A stretch of DNA of 53,341 nucleotides from a virus. This document shows positions 8,046-18,522 of this stretch, in pieces. The first letter of the stretch is position 1, and the number at the start of each line of letters is the position of its first letter. The stretch is taken from IMG/VR virus record IMGVR_UViG_3300029922_000090, positions 1 to 53,341 of that record. One strand, given 5' to 3'. The translations under genes and the position numbers were made by a program. The notes below the pieces were generated by a model. That model ran no database searches. It was not told the DNA's origin and saw only the letters and a program-made list of their open reading frames with translations.

Positions 8046-9488
8046 TTAGAACTGTTGAACGCCGAAACGTCCAACTGGTAGTTGATACAAATTGCCCTTA
8101 GAAGGCGAAAGAACAACCACCGCTCCACCAATACCCGCCGGGTAGGTTGCAGTAGTCGTTGCCGTTGCAGTCGCCGTAAAGGTGAAGTTGTTTTGATCAA
8201 CAATCGTTACAGGTACGTTACTCAGGTTCAAGTTTGCAGCCAGAAGAGTTGCGTCAGTAGATGTCGCTCCGCTGATTGTTACCAATTCACCGCCTGTAAG
8301 CTGGTGATTAGGCGCAAGAACATTAACAACAGCACTTGCTGCTGTCGATGAGAACGGACTGCTGTTCAGAATCACACCAGCCGAATTAGACGAATCATTG
8401 TACTTACGAGCATCCGCGCTTGGAGCATAGAAGTTGATTGTCAGCTTCTTGACTCCGTCTGCATTCGTAGAAGGTGTATAAGTACCCCTTACGTCCCCAG
8501 TCGTTGCCGTAGCCGTGTGTTGGTCTGCAACCGTAACAGTGCCAAGATAGTTAACAAGCTGATAGAATCCAGCTGCTCCACCTTGCCCAGCACCAGCCCC
8601 AACACCACCTACTCCATTAGATGTATAACTAAACGAAGTATTAGCTACTAAAGCTGTAATAGTTGCTGTGATGTTTAAATTCGCAGCTACGATTCCTCCT
8701 GAATCCGCTAGGCCAGAAAGTATAATTGTCTGACCTATTGACATTCCAGCTGTAGAAGCAACAGCCACAAGAACGGTCGCACTTCCGAGTGTCGTTGTTA
8801 GTGGACCAGCACCCAAAGCTACCGGCACAAAGAGCGGACCGGAATCAATGGCGTTATTGTACATAATCGCGCCAAAGTAGTTTGTTGATGGACAGAAGTA
8901 AGGCAAACCAAAGACATTACCAACACCTGCTGAAACGGTTCCTGCGGGTGCCGCACTGACAGTGACAGACTTAATGTAGTAAAAAGCTTTTTTACCAACA
9001 GCAACAGAAGTGTTTGTCAATGTCGTTTGCTCTGTCATTGGCTGGCCATATAGATCCCAACCAAGAGTTGTTACGTGCTTCAAGTGGTCATCCGCAGAAC
9101 TGGTATAAGTCAGGTTCCTCGGAACATCCAATTGAACAACAGTTGTCGTGGCACCCTTAAGATAAATGCTGGCACCACTAGGGAGTTTACTTAGTCCATT
9201 GACGAAAGGAAGCAATGTAATCCCTTGCCCATTCACAGTCACAAAAGGAAGTGCTGCCGTAGCAGCAGCCGGTGAAATTACCGCCGCTGATACAGGAGTG
9301 GGGATTATATCTAGTAACGCCAAGGGTGTGTTAAACACCCCAGGCGGCTGTGTGTCAACAGGGCTAGACAATTGCGTCGATGGAAAAATATTCGGATTCG
9401 CACTTACAGAATATTGAGTCTGTAATAGCGGTCCGCTTCTAAATCCATCAGACGCATGTGTGCCCCTGCTAGGTGTTGTAATAGACAT
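8046..9488 (-). CDS. Putative virion structural protein, 480 aa (Ig-like/beta repeats)
   Basis: A beta-rich protein with long stretches of Ala/Thr/Val/Gly. Two segments resemble each other and the repeats in the 794-aa closure protein: a short beta unit with GQTIILSGLADSGGI...LNI and GELVTISGATSTDATLL...LNL, each followed by FxY/FTxT. This is a bacterial-adhesin-like beta motif found in many phage surface proteins. A longer frame reaches 9533, but the ATG at 9488 has AAGGAG seven bases upstream and is preferred. It directly follows the major capsid gene and is probably a capsid- or tail-surface protein. Confidence 0.75.
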   Translation of the reverse strand: MSITTPSRGTHASDGFRSGPLLQTQYSVSANPNIFPSTQLSSPVDTQPPGVFNTPLALLDIIPTPVSAAVISPAAATAALPFVTVNGQGITLLPFVNGLSKLPSGASIYLKGATTTVVQLDVPRNLTYTSSADDHLKHVTTLGWDLYGQPMTEQTTLTNTSVAVGKKAFYYIKSVTVSAAPAGTVSAGVGNVFGLPYFCPSTNYFGAIMYNNAIDSGPLFVPVALGAGPLTTTLGSATVLVAVASTAGMSIGQTIILSGLADSGGIVAANLNITATITALVANTSFSYTSNGVGGVGAGAGQGGAAGFYQLVNYLGTVTVADQHTATATTGDVRGTYTPSTNADGVKKLTINFYAPSADARKYNDSSNSAGVILNSSPFSSTAASAVVNVLAPNHQLTGGELVTISGATSTDATLLAANLNLSNVPVTIVDQNNFTFTATATATTTATYPAGIGGAVVVLSPSKGNLYQLPVGRFGVQQF

Positions 9489-9490
9489 AG

Positions 9491-10396
9491 TTAAACTCCT
9501 TGTGAGCCGAACGTTGCGCGCCAGTTTGAACAACCAAAGGAATACCGTTCTACAAAAGTAACGTTCAAGTTACGAGTAGTAGTGTCGGTAAACATATCAA
9601 TAGACAATGGGTCACGCTCATAGTACTTGAAGCCGTTTGACTCATTTGTTATTAACTGCCACTGCGTTGGGTTGGTCAAGAATTGGTTGACCTTGTAGCC
9701 CATAGGGACAGAACTTAGGTTGTACATGGCATTGATGTCGTTGTTTGCAGTTCCAACGCGATACTTAGACCCCAAAAGAACATCGGCTGTGAACTGAAGT
9801 TCAGGCGGGACAATCAGCTTTTCAGCACCCAATGCAATCCTTAGACCAGAGGCGTTCAAGAACTTCTGGATGCCAATCAATGCATCCTGCAGGGAAGTCT
9901 CGTTCAACTGGGTAGGAATCGCAAAAGTGTTGGCAACGTTAGCTCCCAGAACTGGGTGAGCCAAAGAGAACAGTGCTTGACCGTCAGATACAGGGAAGTT
10001 CGCATTGTATCCGTTGTTCAAAACTGCGGCACCCTGTATGTTTTTTGCTTGACGCATGGAGTCCTTACCAGACTCAGTAGCGCGAGGCCAAGCATCCTTG
10101 TACAAGTTGTCTCTGATAGTATTCGCAGTGATTTGAAACCCGATTCCAAAGTTCTGGTGAAAGTAAGATGTAGTATACTGTTGCGCCATGTCTCCATAAG
10201 CAACCGCACCACCATCAGCTTTAAACAGCGCTACTGGCAAGAGTCTCATTTCTACTTCATATTCAACTGCCTTGTTCGAAACGTGGCTGGTGAATATTTC
10301 CTTCCACTGATCCGGGTAGGTCATATAGTCGCCAAAAACTGCGGCCAAGCCAGGACGCAATAATGACTGGATCGATTGTAAAGTGATGATAGCCAT
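9491..10396 (-). CDS. Major capsid protein, Mu gpT-like, 301 aa
   Basis: It shows the hallmarks of the Mu gpT/HK97-fold capsid family. These are an N-terminal helix followed by a MxLLPVALFKADGGAVAYGD segment, a middle AAVLNNGYNANF-SDGQALFSLAHP motif (typical of gpT proteins), then a LIVPPELQ...A loop, and a C-terminal RDPLSIDMFTDT...RYSFGC stretch. Its length of 301 aa fits the family. It would form the icosahedral shell. The ATG at 10396 has GGAG nine bases upstream. It is the last gene of the capsid operon, downstream of groES, scaffold and groEL, which suggests that its folding or assembly uses the phage chaperonin. Confidence 0.88.
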   Translation of the reverse strand: MAIITLQSIQSLLRPGLAAVFGDYMTYPDQWKEIFTSHVSNKAVEYEVEMRLLPVALFKADGGAVAYGDMAQQYTTSYFHQNFGIGFQITANTIRDNLYKDAWPRATESGKDSMRQAKNIQGAAVLNNGYNANFPVSDGQALFSLAHPVLGANVANTFAIPTQLNETSLQDALIGIQKFLNASGLRIALGAEKLIVPPELQFTADVLLGSKYRVGTANNDINAMYNLSSVPMGYKVNQFLTNPTQWQLITNESNGFKYYERDPLSIDMFTDTTTRNLNVTFVERYSFGCSNWRATFGSQGV

Positions 10397-10400
10397 TCTA

Positions 10401-10994
10401 TTAAACTCCTAATGTGCCGGCCTTGAAGGCAGATGTGTTGATGACTACAAGGGCATTATTGAACTGCACGCCAAAAGCATTACCCGGTGTTGGGTCGACG
10501 CCAATGATGCGAAGTGGCAATGTTGCGGTAGTTGCCGGAGTAACTGAAAGTGACATTACCGATAGACCAGTTGCCGTGTTACCCGCGTATGGGTTACCTG
10601 CTCCACTGATTTCACAGTTAAAGTCAACGTTCGTTACAATAAGTGTTCCAGCAGACTGAATCGTAAAGATTGTATTGGGATCTGTAATAACTTGAGCAAT
10701 TGGCTGAGTACCAGCTGCTACAGCTGTTCCTTGTGGCCAGTACTTAGAGAATTGCCAAATTCCGTTGGTGTCTTGATAGCGACAACCAATGAAAACACCT
10801 GCAGTACCTGTAGGGGTAGTACCCGCAATATATTGAACTAGAACGCCCGCAGCGTAAGTTACAAGGTCGCCCCTGTACATGCTGTTAGCTGTGGTTGCCA
10901 AGAAAGGCATTTCCTGGAAACCGCCATTCCATCCCGTTGACCCAAAATAGGAAAAAGGGACTAAACCGAATGGCGCATTAATACCGTATGCCAT
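10401..10994 (-). CDS. Putative capsid decoration/stabilisation protein, 197 aa
   Basis: A compact beta-rich protein (starts MAYGINAPFGLVP; motifs LVTYAAG, GVFIGCRYQD, ISGAGNPYAGN) immediately upstream of the major capsid gene. That is where small decoration or cement proteins usually lie. AGGAG precedes the ATG at 10994. No enzymatic motif is seen. The role is inferred from position and size. Confidence 0.65.
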   Translation of the reverse strand: MAYGINAPFGLVPFSYFGSTGWNGGFQEMPFLATTANSMYRGDLVTYAAGVLVQYIAGTTPTGTAGVFIGCRYQDTNGIWQFSKYWPQGTAVAAGTQPIAQVITDPNTIFTIQSAGTLIVTNVDFNCEISGAGNPYAGNTATGLSVMSLSVTPATTATLPLRIIGVDPTPGNAFGVQFNNALVVINTSAFKAGTLGV

Positions 10995-11098
10995 GTTTAA
11001 CTCCTATAAAATAAATATATAAATTCAAAAATTCTGAGGATTTATCGCTGTGAAGCGTAGAGGTAGACAGACTCCAAAACCTGTTACCTAGAAGGAAA

Positions 11099-11116
11099 CG
11101 ACCGCCCGAAGGGTCG
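11099..11116 (-). promoter_or_regulatory. Small hairpin (UUCG-type loop) between groEL and decoration gene
   Basis: CGACC (11099-11103) pairs with GGTCG (11112-11116). In the minus-strand RNA the inner part can form CC-UUCG-GG. A short run TTTCCTTCT follows on the minus strand, so it could be a weak attenuator or processing signal lowering read-through from groEL into the capsid genes. The 186-bp gap (10995-11180) has no credible ORF. Confidence 0.35.
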
Positions 11117-11180
11117 ACAGCATATAGCCGTATAGTAATATAATAACACTATTGGTAAAAATTGAAACTAATTTTATCTA

Positions 11181-12821
<1,641 letters not shown>

Positions 12822-13349
12822 CTAACCTCTTGATCTAACATGTATGGGTGAATAGCCTTGATCATTTTCAACCTTGAAGCGTCCAGGAGCTTCACCGAGG
12901 TAATCCGTCAAAGAGGAGGATTCCTTCATAATCTTAGCTGATTCGGCCTCTGCAGCTCTTTGGCGGGCTCCATAGACCTCTGTGGGTATCTTCATCAAGA
13001 CACAACCCTCAATGTGGATGTTTCCATCATTCTTTCCATCACTAAAGCGGTGATTCATCATAGGCACCACAAACTCTGGATGGTCACTCGCTGGCACAAA
13101 GTCATAACCCTTGCGATACAAAGCCTGTAGGTTCTGGGGTTGGTCCTCATTCATGAGCCTTTCATTAGCCCAGATGTACGTCCAACCGGCTGGGACGCTC
13201 TCTAGTGGGAAGTGTAACTTTCCTTTGTGAGAACTATCAGTATCAATGGCATACCGAGGGTCATCTAATAGCCCCGTCCGATGCGCCTCAATCTCTGTCT
13301 CTGGTGTTAAGTTCCAGTCGCCGGTTTCGCTTATCTTGTTACGAGCCAT
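12822..13349 (-). CDS. Head-associated conserved phage protein, 175 aa
   Basis: It resembles small head-region proteins of podovirus-like phages: FPLESVPAGWTYIWANERL, then a GYDFVPASDHPEF segment, GCVLMKIPTEV and a C-terminal Ala/Glu-rich helix. The ATG is at 13349 and it is packed between the scaffold and groEL. Its job is unknown; an assembly or capsid-maturation role is inferred from position. Confidence 0.7.
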   Translation of the reverse strand: MARNKISETGDWNLTPETEIEAHRTGLLDDPRYAIDTDSSHKGKLHFPLESVPAGWTYIWANERLMNEDQPQNLQALYRKGYDFVPASDHPEFVVPMMNHRFSDGKNDGNIHIEGCVLMKIPTEVYGARQRAAEAESAKIMKESSSLTDYLGEAPGRFKVENDQGYSPIHVRSRG

Positions 13350-13350
13350 G

Positions 13351-14463
13351 CTATTCCCCTCTCAGGTTGCGTTTATAAGCCTCTTCAAGCCCCTTGTTAT
13401 CCATAATCTTATTGCCCTTGGCATCCTTGACGAAGCCGCGCATAGAGCGTGCGAAGTCTATTTGCTCTCGTGATAGCTGCATGTCACGTGCTTGATTGCG
13501 GCTTGACCCATCAACTGACCTTCTACTGGGTGGTGCCACTGCGGACCCTCTTGGGCTTCTCATCGTCATTTGTCTCTTCCTTGGCTCTTCTTGCCTCTCA
13601 GTTTTCTGAACCGCGCCATAAGAATCCGCCATATAATCTGATATATCTTCCCAGAACTCAGGCGACCCAATTTCATCTTCTCTTCCCTCTAGAACGTATC
13701 TGTCTTCAAGAGCTAATGAAAATTGATCTGCCTGTTGAGCTAGGGCTGGTCTAAAGCTACTTGAGTTTTTATCTGCCCAAGGATTTCTCTTGATCCAAGA
13801 CATACCAATCTTATGCGCGTTATCATCCATTGGCTCAGGGTAGGGGTCACTTGTGTCAAACATATCGTCTGGCACATAGTTATTTGATCGGTAAGGCTCA
13901 TAGAGTCCGGCTTGCTTCTCGTTCTGGATTCTCATCATCTCAGTGTTGTATTGAGACATCAAGTCGTTGGCCTCAGCATAAGCTTGTGAATCACCCTCTT
14001 CATGGGCTCTTATCATTTCACGCTTAATCTGTTCTTTTCTGGTAGCCAACAGATTTTCATGGAAAGCAGTCTTTGCCTTAACTGTTGCCGCCAACTGACG
14101 CTCAACGTTTTCCTTTTGGTTCATAACGTCATGAGTAAAGTCGTGAGCAGCTTTCAACTTGCGGGTCAGGTCAGCAATGCGTCTTTGAGCTGTTACCTTG
14201 TTCTTGCGCTTCTTGGGCGCCTCTTCGTCTTCTTCATCGCCCTCTTCTTCATGGGCATCTTCACTATCTTCTTCCCTAACCGTTTCTTTGTCAGGTTCAG
14301 GTTTAGTCTCTTTTGGTGGAACTATGACGTCACCGTCATCGTTTCCAACAACCCAAGAGATTTCTTTTGCTGATTCATTGTCGTGGACGTTAATAAAGAC
14401 TGGCTCTGATGTGCCTTCAGCGATAACGCCCGTATCTAGTGACTCAATAGGAACTTTCGCCAT
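13351..14463 (-). CDS. Putative capsid scaffolding protein, 370 aa
   Basis: The N-terminal half is very acidic (a Glu/Asp-rich stretch around residues 55-83), followed by KKRKNK and a long predicted coiled coil (about 88-190). The C-terminus is basic and Arg-rich. This charge layout, the helical content and the position between portal and major capsid gene are typical of scaffolding proteins, which template procapsid assembly and then leave. No protease domain is visible. The ATG at 14463 has AAGGAG upstream. Confidence 0.75.
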   Translation of the reverse strand: MAKVPIESLDTGVIAEGTSEPVFINVHDNESAKEISWVVGNDDGDVIVPPKETKPEPDKETVREEDSEDAHEEEGDEEDEEAPKKRKNKVTAQRRIADLTRKLKAAHDFTHDVMNQKENVERQLAATVKAKTAFHENLLATRKEQIKREMIRAHEEGDSQAYAEANDLMSQYNTEMMRIQNEKQAGLYEPYRSNNYVPDDMFDTSDPYPEPMDDNAHKIGMSWIKRNPWADKNSSSFRPALAQQADQFSLALEDRYVLEGREDEIGSPEFWEDISDYMADSYGAVQKTERQEEPRKRQMTMRSPRGSAVAPPSRRSVDGSSRNQARDMQLSREQIDFARSMRGFVKDAKGNKIMDNKGLEEAYKRNLRGE

Positions 14464-14472
14464 GCAAACTCC

Positions 14473-14889
14473 TTATGCCCCAATGTAGTGATGACCACTG
14501 CATTTGTTGGGATTTTGTATGATTCTTAAGACTTCATAGTCTTTAAGGTCGATGTTGTTAACTGGCTTTCCGTCTGGACCATTGTTGGCATTAAAGACGC
14601 CAGCGTATTTCTTATAGGATACATAGTCGCCAACCTTGGGAATCAAGGTCCAATGCTTGAAGGAATCAGCCTTGAATGCTGCGTCGCCAATCATAAGAAC
14701 ACGACCGTAGCCTATCTGGTATCGGTCACGGTCTTTTGCCGCATCAGGACGCTCAAAGATGGATTCTTCACCGCCGTTGAGGAAATTGTCGCCAGGGCTA
14801 AACGTTTCTACGATTAACCCCCAACCCAGAGGCACCGGGTGATCAATACCCAGAACCTCTGTGATCAAGTCATTTGTTGGAAGATTCAT
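14473..14889 (-). CDS. groES: GroES-like co-chaperonin, 138 aa
   Basis: It has the GroES order of features: an N-terminal strand GWGLIVETF (residues ~22-30), a long mobile-loop region containing NGGEESIF (about 31-58), GYGRVLMIGDA (60-70), PKVGDYVSYKKYAG (84-97) and a closing LKDYEVLRII strand (115-124). At 138 aa it is longer than host GroES (~97) and T4 gp31 (111). The extra length lies at the N-terminus, in the loops and in a Cys/His-containing tail. It would cap the GroEL ring. It lies immediately upstream of the scaffold gene, three genes from groEL, in one operon. Confidence 0.85.
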   Translation of the reverse strand: MNLPTNDLITEVLGIDHPVPLGWGLIVETFSPGDNFLNGGEESIFERPDAAKDRDRYQIGYGRVLMIGDAAFKADSFKHWTLIPKVGDYVSYKKYAGVFNANNGPDGKPVNNIDLKDYEVLRIIQNPNKCSGHHYIGA

Positions 14890-14891
14890 TC

Positions 14892-15221
14892 TTAGCCTTG
14901 CACAATTTCTTGTACGTCATGGACGACTTCAGCCGCACCGCCAAGAACATTTTCCACTTGTGCCACTGCGTCCGCTGCCACGTCAGGCGCCGGTGCAAGA
15001 ATCTCGCCATCAACTGCGGGTGCTACTACAGGCGCATTGACGGGATCATGCTTGGAGATCAAATCCTCAAGATGCTTAAGACAAGCAACGAGCGCTTCAC
15101 GGAAACCAAATAGCTTGGCAACTTCTGGTAATGAATTCAGATTGCCCATAGCCTGTGAATGCTGTTGGACTGAGGTCTCGATTGAGTTTTTGAAGTCTTG
15201 GTAAATTGCGGAAACGGACAT
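14892..15221 (-). CDS. Hypothetical protein, first gene of capsid operon, 109 aa
   Basis: The N-terminal 60 residues look helical (SIYQDFKNSIETSV..., FREALVACLKHLEDLI). The C-terminal part is an Ala/Val/Pro-rich acidic linker (VAPAVDGEILAPAPDVA). The ATG at 15221 has GGAG upstream. It is the first gene after the 15.3 kb terminator/promoter and directly precedes groES. It is not recognised; a scaffold accessory or chaperonin substrate adaptor are guesses only. Confidence 0.65.
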   Translation of the reverse strand: MSVSAIYQDFKNSIETSVQQHSQAMGNLNSLPEVAKLFGFREALVACLKHLEDLISKHDPVNAPVVAPAVDGEILAPAPDVAADAVAQVENVLGGAAEVVHDVQEIVQG

Positions 15222-15259
15222 GAGAAGCTCCTTTGTGTTTGATGTACCTTTGAATGTAT

Positions 15260-15287
15260 TTTATATACTTTTATGTAAAATTGTAAA
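15260..15287 (-). promoter_or_regulatory. Sigma70-like promoter of the capsid/chaperonin operon
   Basis: On the minus strand, TTTACA (15287-15282) and TATAAA (15265-15260) are separated by 16 nt, right after a strong terminator and about 40 nt before the start of the 109-aa gene. Confidence 0.6.
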
Positions 15288-15330
15288 TAAAAAAAATGAG
15301 TCCTCGTTTAGAACAGCGGGGACTCATTTT
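15286..15330 (-). terminator. Rho-independent terminator after the 120-aa gene
   Basis: An 11-bp perfect stem: GGACTCATTTT at 15320-15330 pairs with AAAATGAGTCC at 15293-15303. On the minus strand it is followed by a long T run (plus-strand A run 15286-15296). It separates the portal transcript from the capsid operon. Confidence 0.85.
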
Positions 15331-15337
15331 GTGTCAG

Positions 15338-15700
15338 CTAATATTGACCCTTTTTGGCCTTACCAGGACGACGGCCGGAGGAATCCATACCATGGCGATC
15401 ACCGAACATTGGGCCTGATTGCATTGGCTCAACACCGCGTGGACGGTCGCCCTTGGGCTCACCCATGCCACCACCGTGACTACCGGTTGCGTACTTTACG
15501 CATTCTGTGAACGATGCGAGTGCATCGGACGTTAGGTATGCGTCAACGCATCCACCAACCGCATTATGTCCATAGGACTCTACAGCGCGTTCACGTTCGC
15601 CATTGAACCCGACATCACCGTGATCGCGGGAATTGCTGGTACGGTGTCCGTCCGAATGACGGGCAGTCCTCTTGTGCTTCTCTTCTCTCTTGTGTGCCAT
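15338..15700 (-). CDS. Hypothetical basic protein, 120 aa
   Basis: It is rich in Arg, Lys, His and Gly at both ends (starts MAHKREEKHKRTARH; ends RRPGKAKKGQY). A central segment has two cysteines and the pattern CVDAYLTSDALASFTEC. The ATG is at 15700. It lies between portal and the 15.3 kb terminator. It is not recognised. Charge suggests nucleic-acid or capsid binding, with no specific evidence. Confidence 0.6.
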   Translation of the reverse strand: MAHKREEKHKRTARHSDGHRTSNSRDHGDVGFNGERERAVESYGHNAVGGCVDAYLTSDALASFTECVKYATGSHGGGMGEPKGDRPRGVEPMQSGPMFGDRHGMDSSGRRPGKAKKGQY

Positions 15701-15840
15701 GATATTTAACCTCTATTTAAATTGTTCGACCCAAGGAATTTGGGCCGTTACATATAAAGTTTATCATAAATTTTATCTATTATCCTAGTTGAATCATAAT
15801 GATAGTTGCCATATATATTAATAGTTGGGATACCTATTTT

Positions 15841-18243
15841 CTATTCGGAGTCTTTTGGGGTAATTCCTGATCGGGTGGGTTCGATTCCCTCAATAGGCAT
15901 TCCGCTATTACTCTTCAGGGCAACCTCAAACGCCTTAGCCTGTATAACCATTTCAGCATCTTTAGCTTTTTGCTCAATTTCCATAACGCGAACCTCAAGG
16001 GCCTTCATCTTGGCCTCATATTCCATTTGGACTTTGAAGGCGTCAGACTGTGCCTTTTGCTCATCAGACTTGGCTTTCTGCTCAACAGCCATTTGCTTGA
16101 CCTTCACATCTTCCATCATGACTAAGCCTGGATCAATTGGAGGCGGTGGCTGGTTAGCCTGATTCTCTTGACCCTGTTGGGCAATGACTTGAGCTGCCAT
16201 CATAGCAATTTGATTCTGCATCTCTGGCGGGGTCTGTTCTGCATTCTGCGGAACTTCCATACCCATTTGCTGTTGTATCTGTATCAGGAATTCAAAAGCT
16301 TGATGTTCCATATCGTGAGCTGCCGCAGCCGCTATGACGTGAGGGGGAATATCAGGTTTTGCCATAAGCGATTGAACTATAGTCCTATGAGCCATGTGGT
16401 CTTGGTCAATGTGAGCCTTTACGGGCTTACCATTCATGATATACATATTCTCAGTCACGGGGTCGATTGGCGGCAATTCCTCACGGTTAGGCACAAGCTT
16501 TTTCATCAATGACTCAGGGATTTTGATTTCCTTGATGTAGTTCTCTATTGCCTGGCGTTGATCCATAAGTTGTGGGAACTGTGCCGACAAATCAACGATG
16601 GTCTGGGCCCTCATAAGCCGTTGCATCTTGGTTGTCACATGCGGGTCAGCCACAGGGACTATCTTAATGTTCTCTGAGAAGTCAGCCGCCGAAATGGAAA
16701 TAGACTGGCCAATCGCGTCAATCTGTGCCGGTTCCTCCGGCATGGTCTCCGAAAACAACTTGTAGAATAATTTAAACTCAGTCGCCATGGAGTCACGCAA
16801 TGACCGAATGACTGTCGACTGTACGAGGTTAATTCTATCAAGCAACGCGTATGTAGTCCCTACGGGTGCTGTTGCGTTGAATTCCTGTAGTTGTTGGTTA
16901 GCTGAACCCATGATGCGGCCAGCAGCCATCTCTAGCTCTTTACGCATCTCATTAATGCCAGGGGAAGGTTCCTTGTAAGGCATTAACATAATCGATTGCT
17001 GGATAGGGAGGCCGCCCGTATCGACTGGGATAAATTCGGTTGGGCCTATGCGAATGTTGTTATCTTCAAGCCTCATTCCTTTGACATGCATACCGCCAGG
17101 GAAGTTAGATAAGGTCATACCATCGATATATTGACGTAATAGAGTTGTACAAGCTGCCGCTAGTCCACCGACCATCTGAGCAGCGCCAAGCTTATAGAAC
17201 CCATAACCATCCATATAGCCGTAATCAACATAATAGTCATTACGCTTGTAATCAGGATCCCTTTCAGACCAATTTCGGTATAATGATAATACTTTACGAG
17301 TTTCTTTATGAAGGGTGACTCTATATGGTCTGTAGGTTGATTCTGCGTCAACTTCTTCATCCATAGCCTCCGAAGTCTCGATTTCTTTCATGTCTAAGTA
17401 GGTATGGCATTCGTATAGCTCATAATCGATCTTCTCGTCATAGGCAGGCATTGTCATGCCTTCTATGCGGTCTATGGCATGTTCAAACTCTGTATGATCG
17501 TCTGACTCATCTATGGGCGATATTTCTATATCCCGATAAATGCCCATTTGCATATAGCGTTGAAGCTCAACGGCATTCATCTTCACAACTTCAGTCATCC
17601 GCCAACAGTTCGCGAGTGAGGTAGTTGCATAGTTCACCACGAAATCCTGGGCCTTGAAGAATTTAGACGTTGGCCGTCGAAGGATAGGATCAAAATAGAC
17701 TTTCCTAAAAGACGAACCCGTGAGGCCAACCCATGGAAGCATCTTCTTGAAGTCGGGATAAAATTCTGTGGCTATCTGGGTAAAGTAGTAGTTCGCAAAG
17801 GTCTCAATGAGTTTCGCCTTTTGCTCTAACTCCTCTGTGACATCCCCTATGACCATTTCCTTGACAGGCCCCTCAATCGGCAATAACTCCGCTACGGCTT
17901 GTGCATAGAATTCCGTAATGGATTGAAGCATGACTTGAGAGTAAACGCCGCAAGCATTAACAAATGGAAACTCTTTCTGAGCATCCCACTTGAGACCGAG
18001 CTGTTCCATGGCGGATTTCAGACCCATTTCCCAATCTTTGCGGGATAAATAGTCATCCTCAATGTCATCGAGCAGACGCCCTGCTATCTTGTTGAGAGTC
18101 GTTTCATCAAGGATTTCGGCTAGGTTTTCCTCAAAACTGCCTTCTTCCATTGCCATGGGTTCTTCTTCTATGAATTCTTCTTCATCGAGGATTGAGGGAA
18201 GCTGATAGCCTAGAAGCTCTTGATCATCTTGCATGTTATTCAA
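15841..18243 (-). CDS. Portal protein, P22-like, 800 aa
   Basis: A large podovirus-type portal (P22 gp1 is 725 aa). The acidic N-terminus is followed by a core with WVGLTGSSFRKVYFDP, VDYGYMDGYGFYKLG and a YALLDRINLVQSTVIRSL helix; the core pattern resembles portal proteins that form the dodecameric DNA channel. Residues ~690-780 are a long Gln/Lys/Glu-rich helix (EQKAKSDEQKAQSDAFK and onward), comparable to the P22 barrel that projects into the head. It starts at the ATG at 18243. It is separated from terL by the rightward 18.3-20.4 kb island, which is unusual because terL and portal are normally adjacent. Confidence 0.85.
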   Translation of the reverse strand: MNNMQDDQELLGYQLPSILDEEEFIEEEPMAMEEGSFEENLAEILDETTLNKIAGRLLDDIEDDYLSRKDWEMGLKSAMEQLGLKWDAQKEFPFVNACGVYSQVMLQSITEFYAQAVAELLPIEGPVKEMVIGDVTEELEQKAKLIETFANYYFTQIATEFYPDFKKMLPWVGLTGSSFRKVYFDPILRRPTSKFFKAQDFVVNYATTSLANCWRMTEVVKMNAVELQRYMQMGIYRDIEISPIDESDDHTEFEHAIDRIEGMTMPAYDEKIDYELYECHTYLDMKEIETSEAMDEEVDAESTYRPYRVTLHKETRKVLSLYRNWSERDPDYKRNDYYVDYGYMDGYGFYKLGAAQMVGGLAAACTTLLRQYIDGMTLSNFPGGMHVKGMRLEDNNIRIGPTEFIPVDTGGLPIQQSIMLMPYKEPSPGINEMRKELEMAAGRIMGSANQQLQEFNATAPVGTTYALLDRINLVQSTVIRSLRDSMATEFKLFYKLFSETMPEEPAQIDAIGQSISISAADFSENIKIVPVADPHVTTKMQRLMRAQTIVDLSAQFPQLMDQRQAIENYIKEIKIPESLMKKLVPNREELPPIDPVTENMYIMNGKPVKAHIDQDHMAHRTIVQSLMAKPDIPPHVIAAAAAHDMEHQAFEFLIQIQQQMGMEVPQNAEQTPPEMQNQIAMMAAQVIAQQGQENQANQPPPPIDPGLVMMEDVKVKQMAVEQKAKSDEQKAQSDAFKVQMEYEAKMKALEVRVMEIEQKAKDAEMVIQAKAFEVALKSNSGMPIEGIEPTRSGITPKDSE

Positions 18244-18257
18244 TCAGTTAGAGACAG

Positions 18258-18293
18258 TTGTCTTATTGTAGACAATTTATCAATAAATTTAAA
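18258..18293 (-). promoter_or_regulatory. Putative portal promoter overlapped by a palindromic operator
   Basis: On the minus strand, TTTAAA (18293-18288), a 17-nt spacer and TACAAT (18270-18265) form a candidate promoter for portal. TTGTCT (18258-18263) and AGACAA (18270-18275) form an inverted repeat around the -10. It could be the operator of the RelB-like repressor encoded just to the right. Confidence 0.45.
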
Positions 18294-18342
18294 TAAAAGA
18301 TTTCCCTTGCATTGTCTCTCATTATGTGGTCACAATGGGCCT

Positions 18343-18522
18343 ATGGCTATTAAACATACAATACATGCGCGCATTGATCCTGAGCTTGTCAACGAGGCTA
18401 GAGCAATCTATGACCAGTTGGGAATGACAATTACCCAGGCCATCAAGGTATTTCTGATCAAATCCGTGATGGAAGGTGGCATACCATTTGATATGACGAT
18501 TACGGAGGAAAAGAACGAATGA
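18343..18522 (+). CDS. RelB/DinJ-family antitoxin-like protein, 59 aa
   Basis: It matches the DinJ/RelB ribbon-helix-helix pattern: a short beta strand HTIHARIDPEL, helix VNEARAIYDQLGMTITQAIKVFL, then a tail with GGIPFDMTI (DinJ has a comparable LPFDLR). Such proteins bind a cognate RelE/YafQ toxin and autorepress as DNA-binding dimers. The next gene overlaps it by four bases (ATGA) but does not look like RelE, YafQ or HigB. It may be an orphan antitoxin that neutralises a host toxin, or half of a different pair. The ATG at 18343 is the last one before the conserved region. Confidence 0.8.
   Translation: MAIKHTIHARIDPELVNEARAIYDQLGMTITQAIKVFLIKSVMEGGIPFDMTITEEKNE

Noticed and set aside
8819-9004. 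Minus-strand 61-aa frame inside the 480-aa structural gene
   Set aside because: It is an out-of-frame shadow of a well-supported structural gene.
14002-14488. Plus-strand frames rich in Ser/Phe opposite the scaffold gene
   Set aside because: They are the reverse of the Glu/Asp-rich scaffold codons, and the scaffold is well supported.
15885-15903. T-arm-like sequence (GGGTTCGATTCCC) near the end of portal
   Set aside because: It lies within the portal coding sequence, the stem is imperfect and no acceptor or anticodon arms are nearby.
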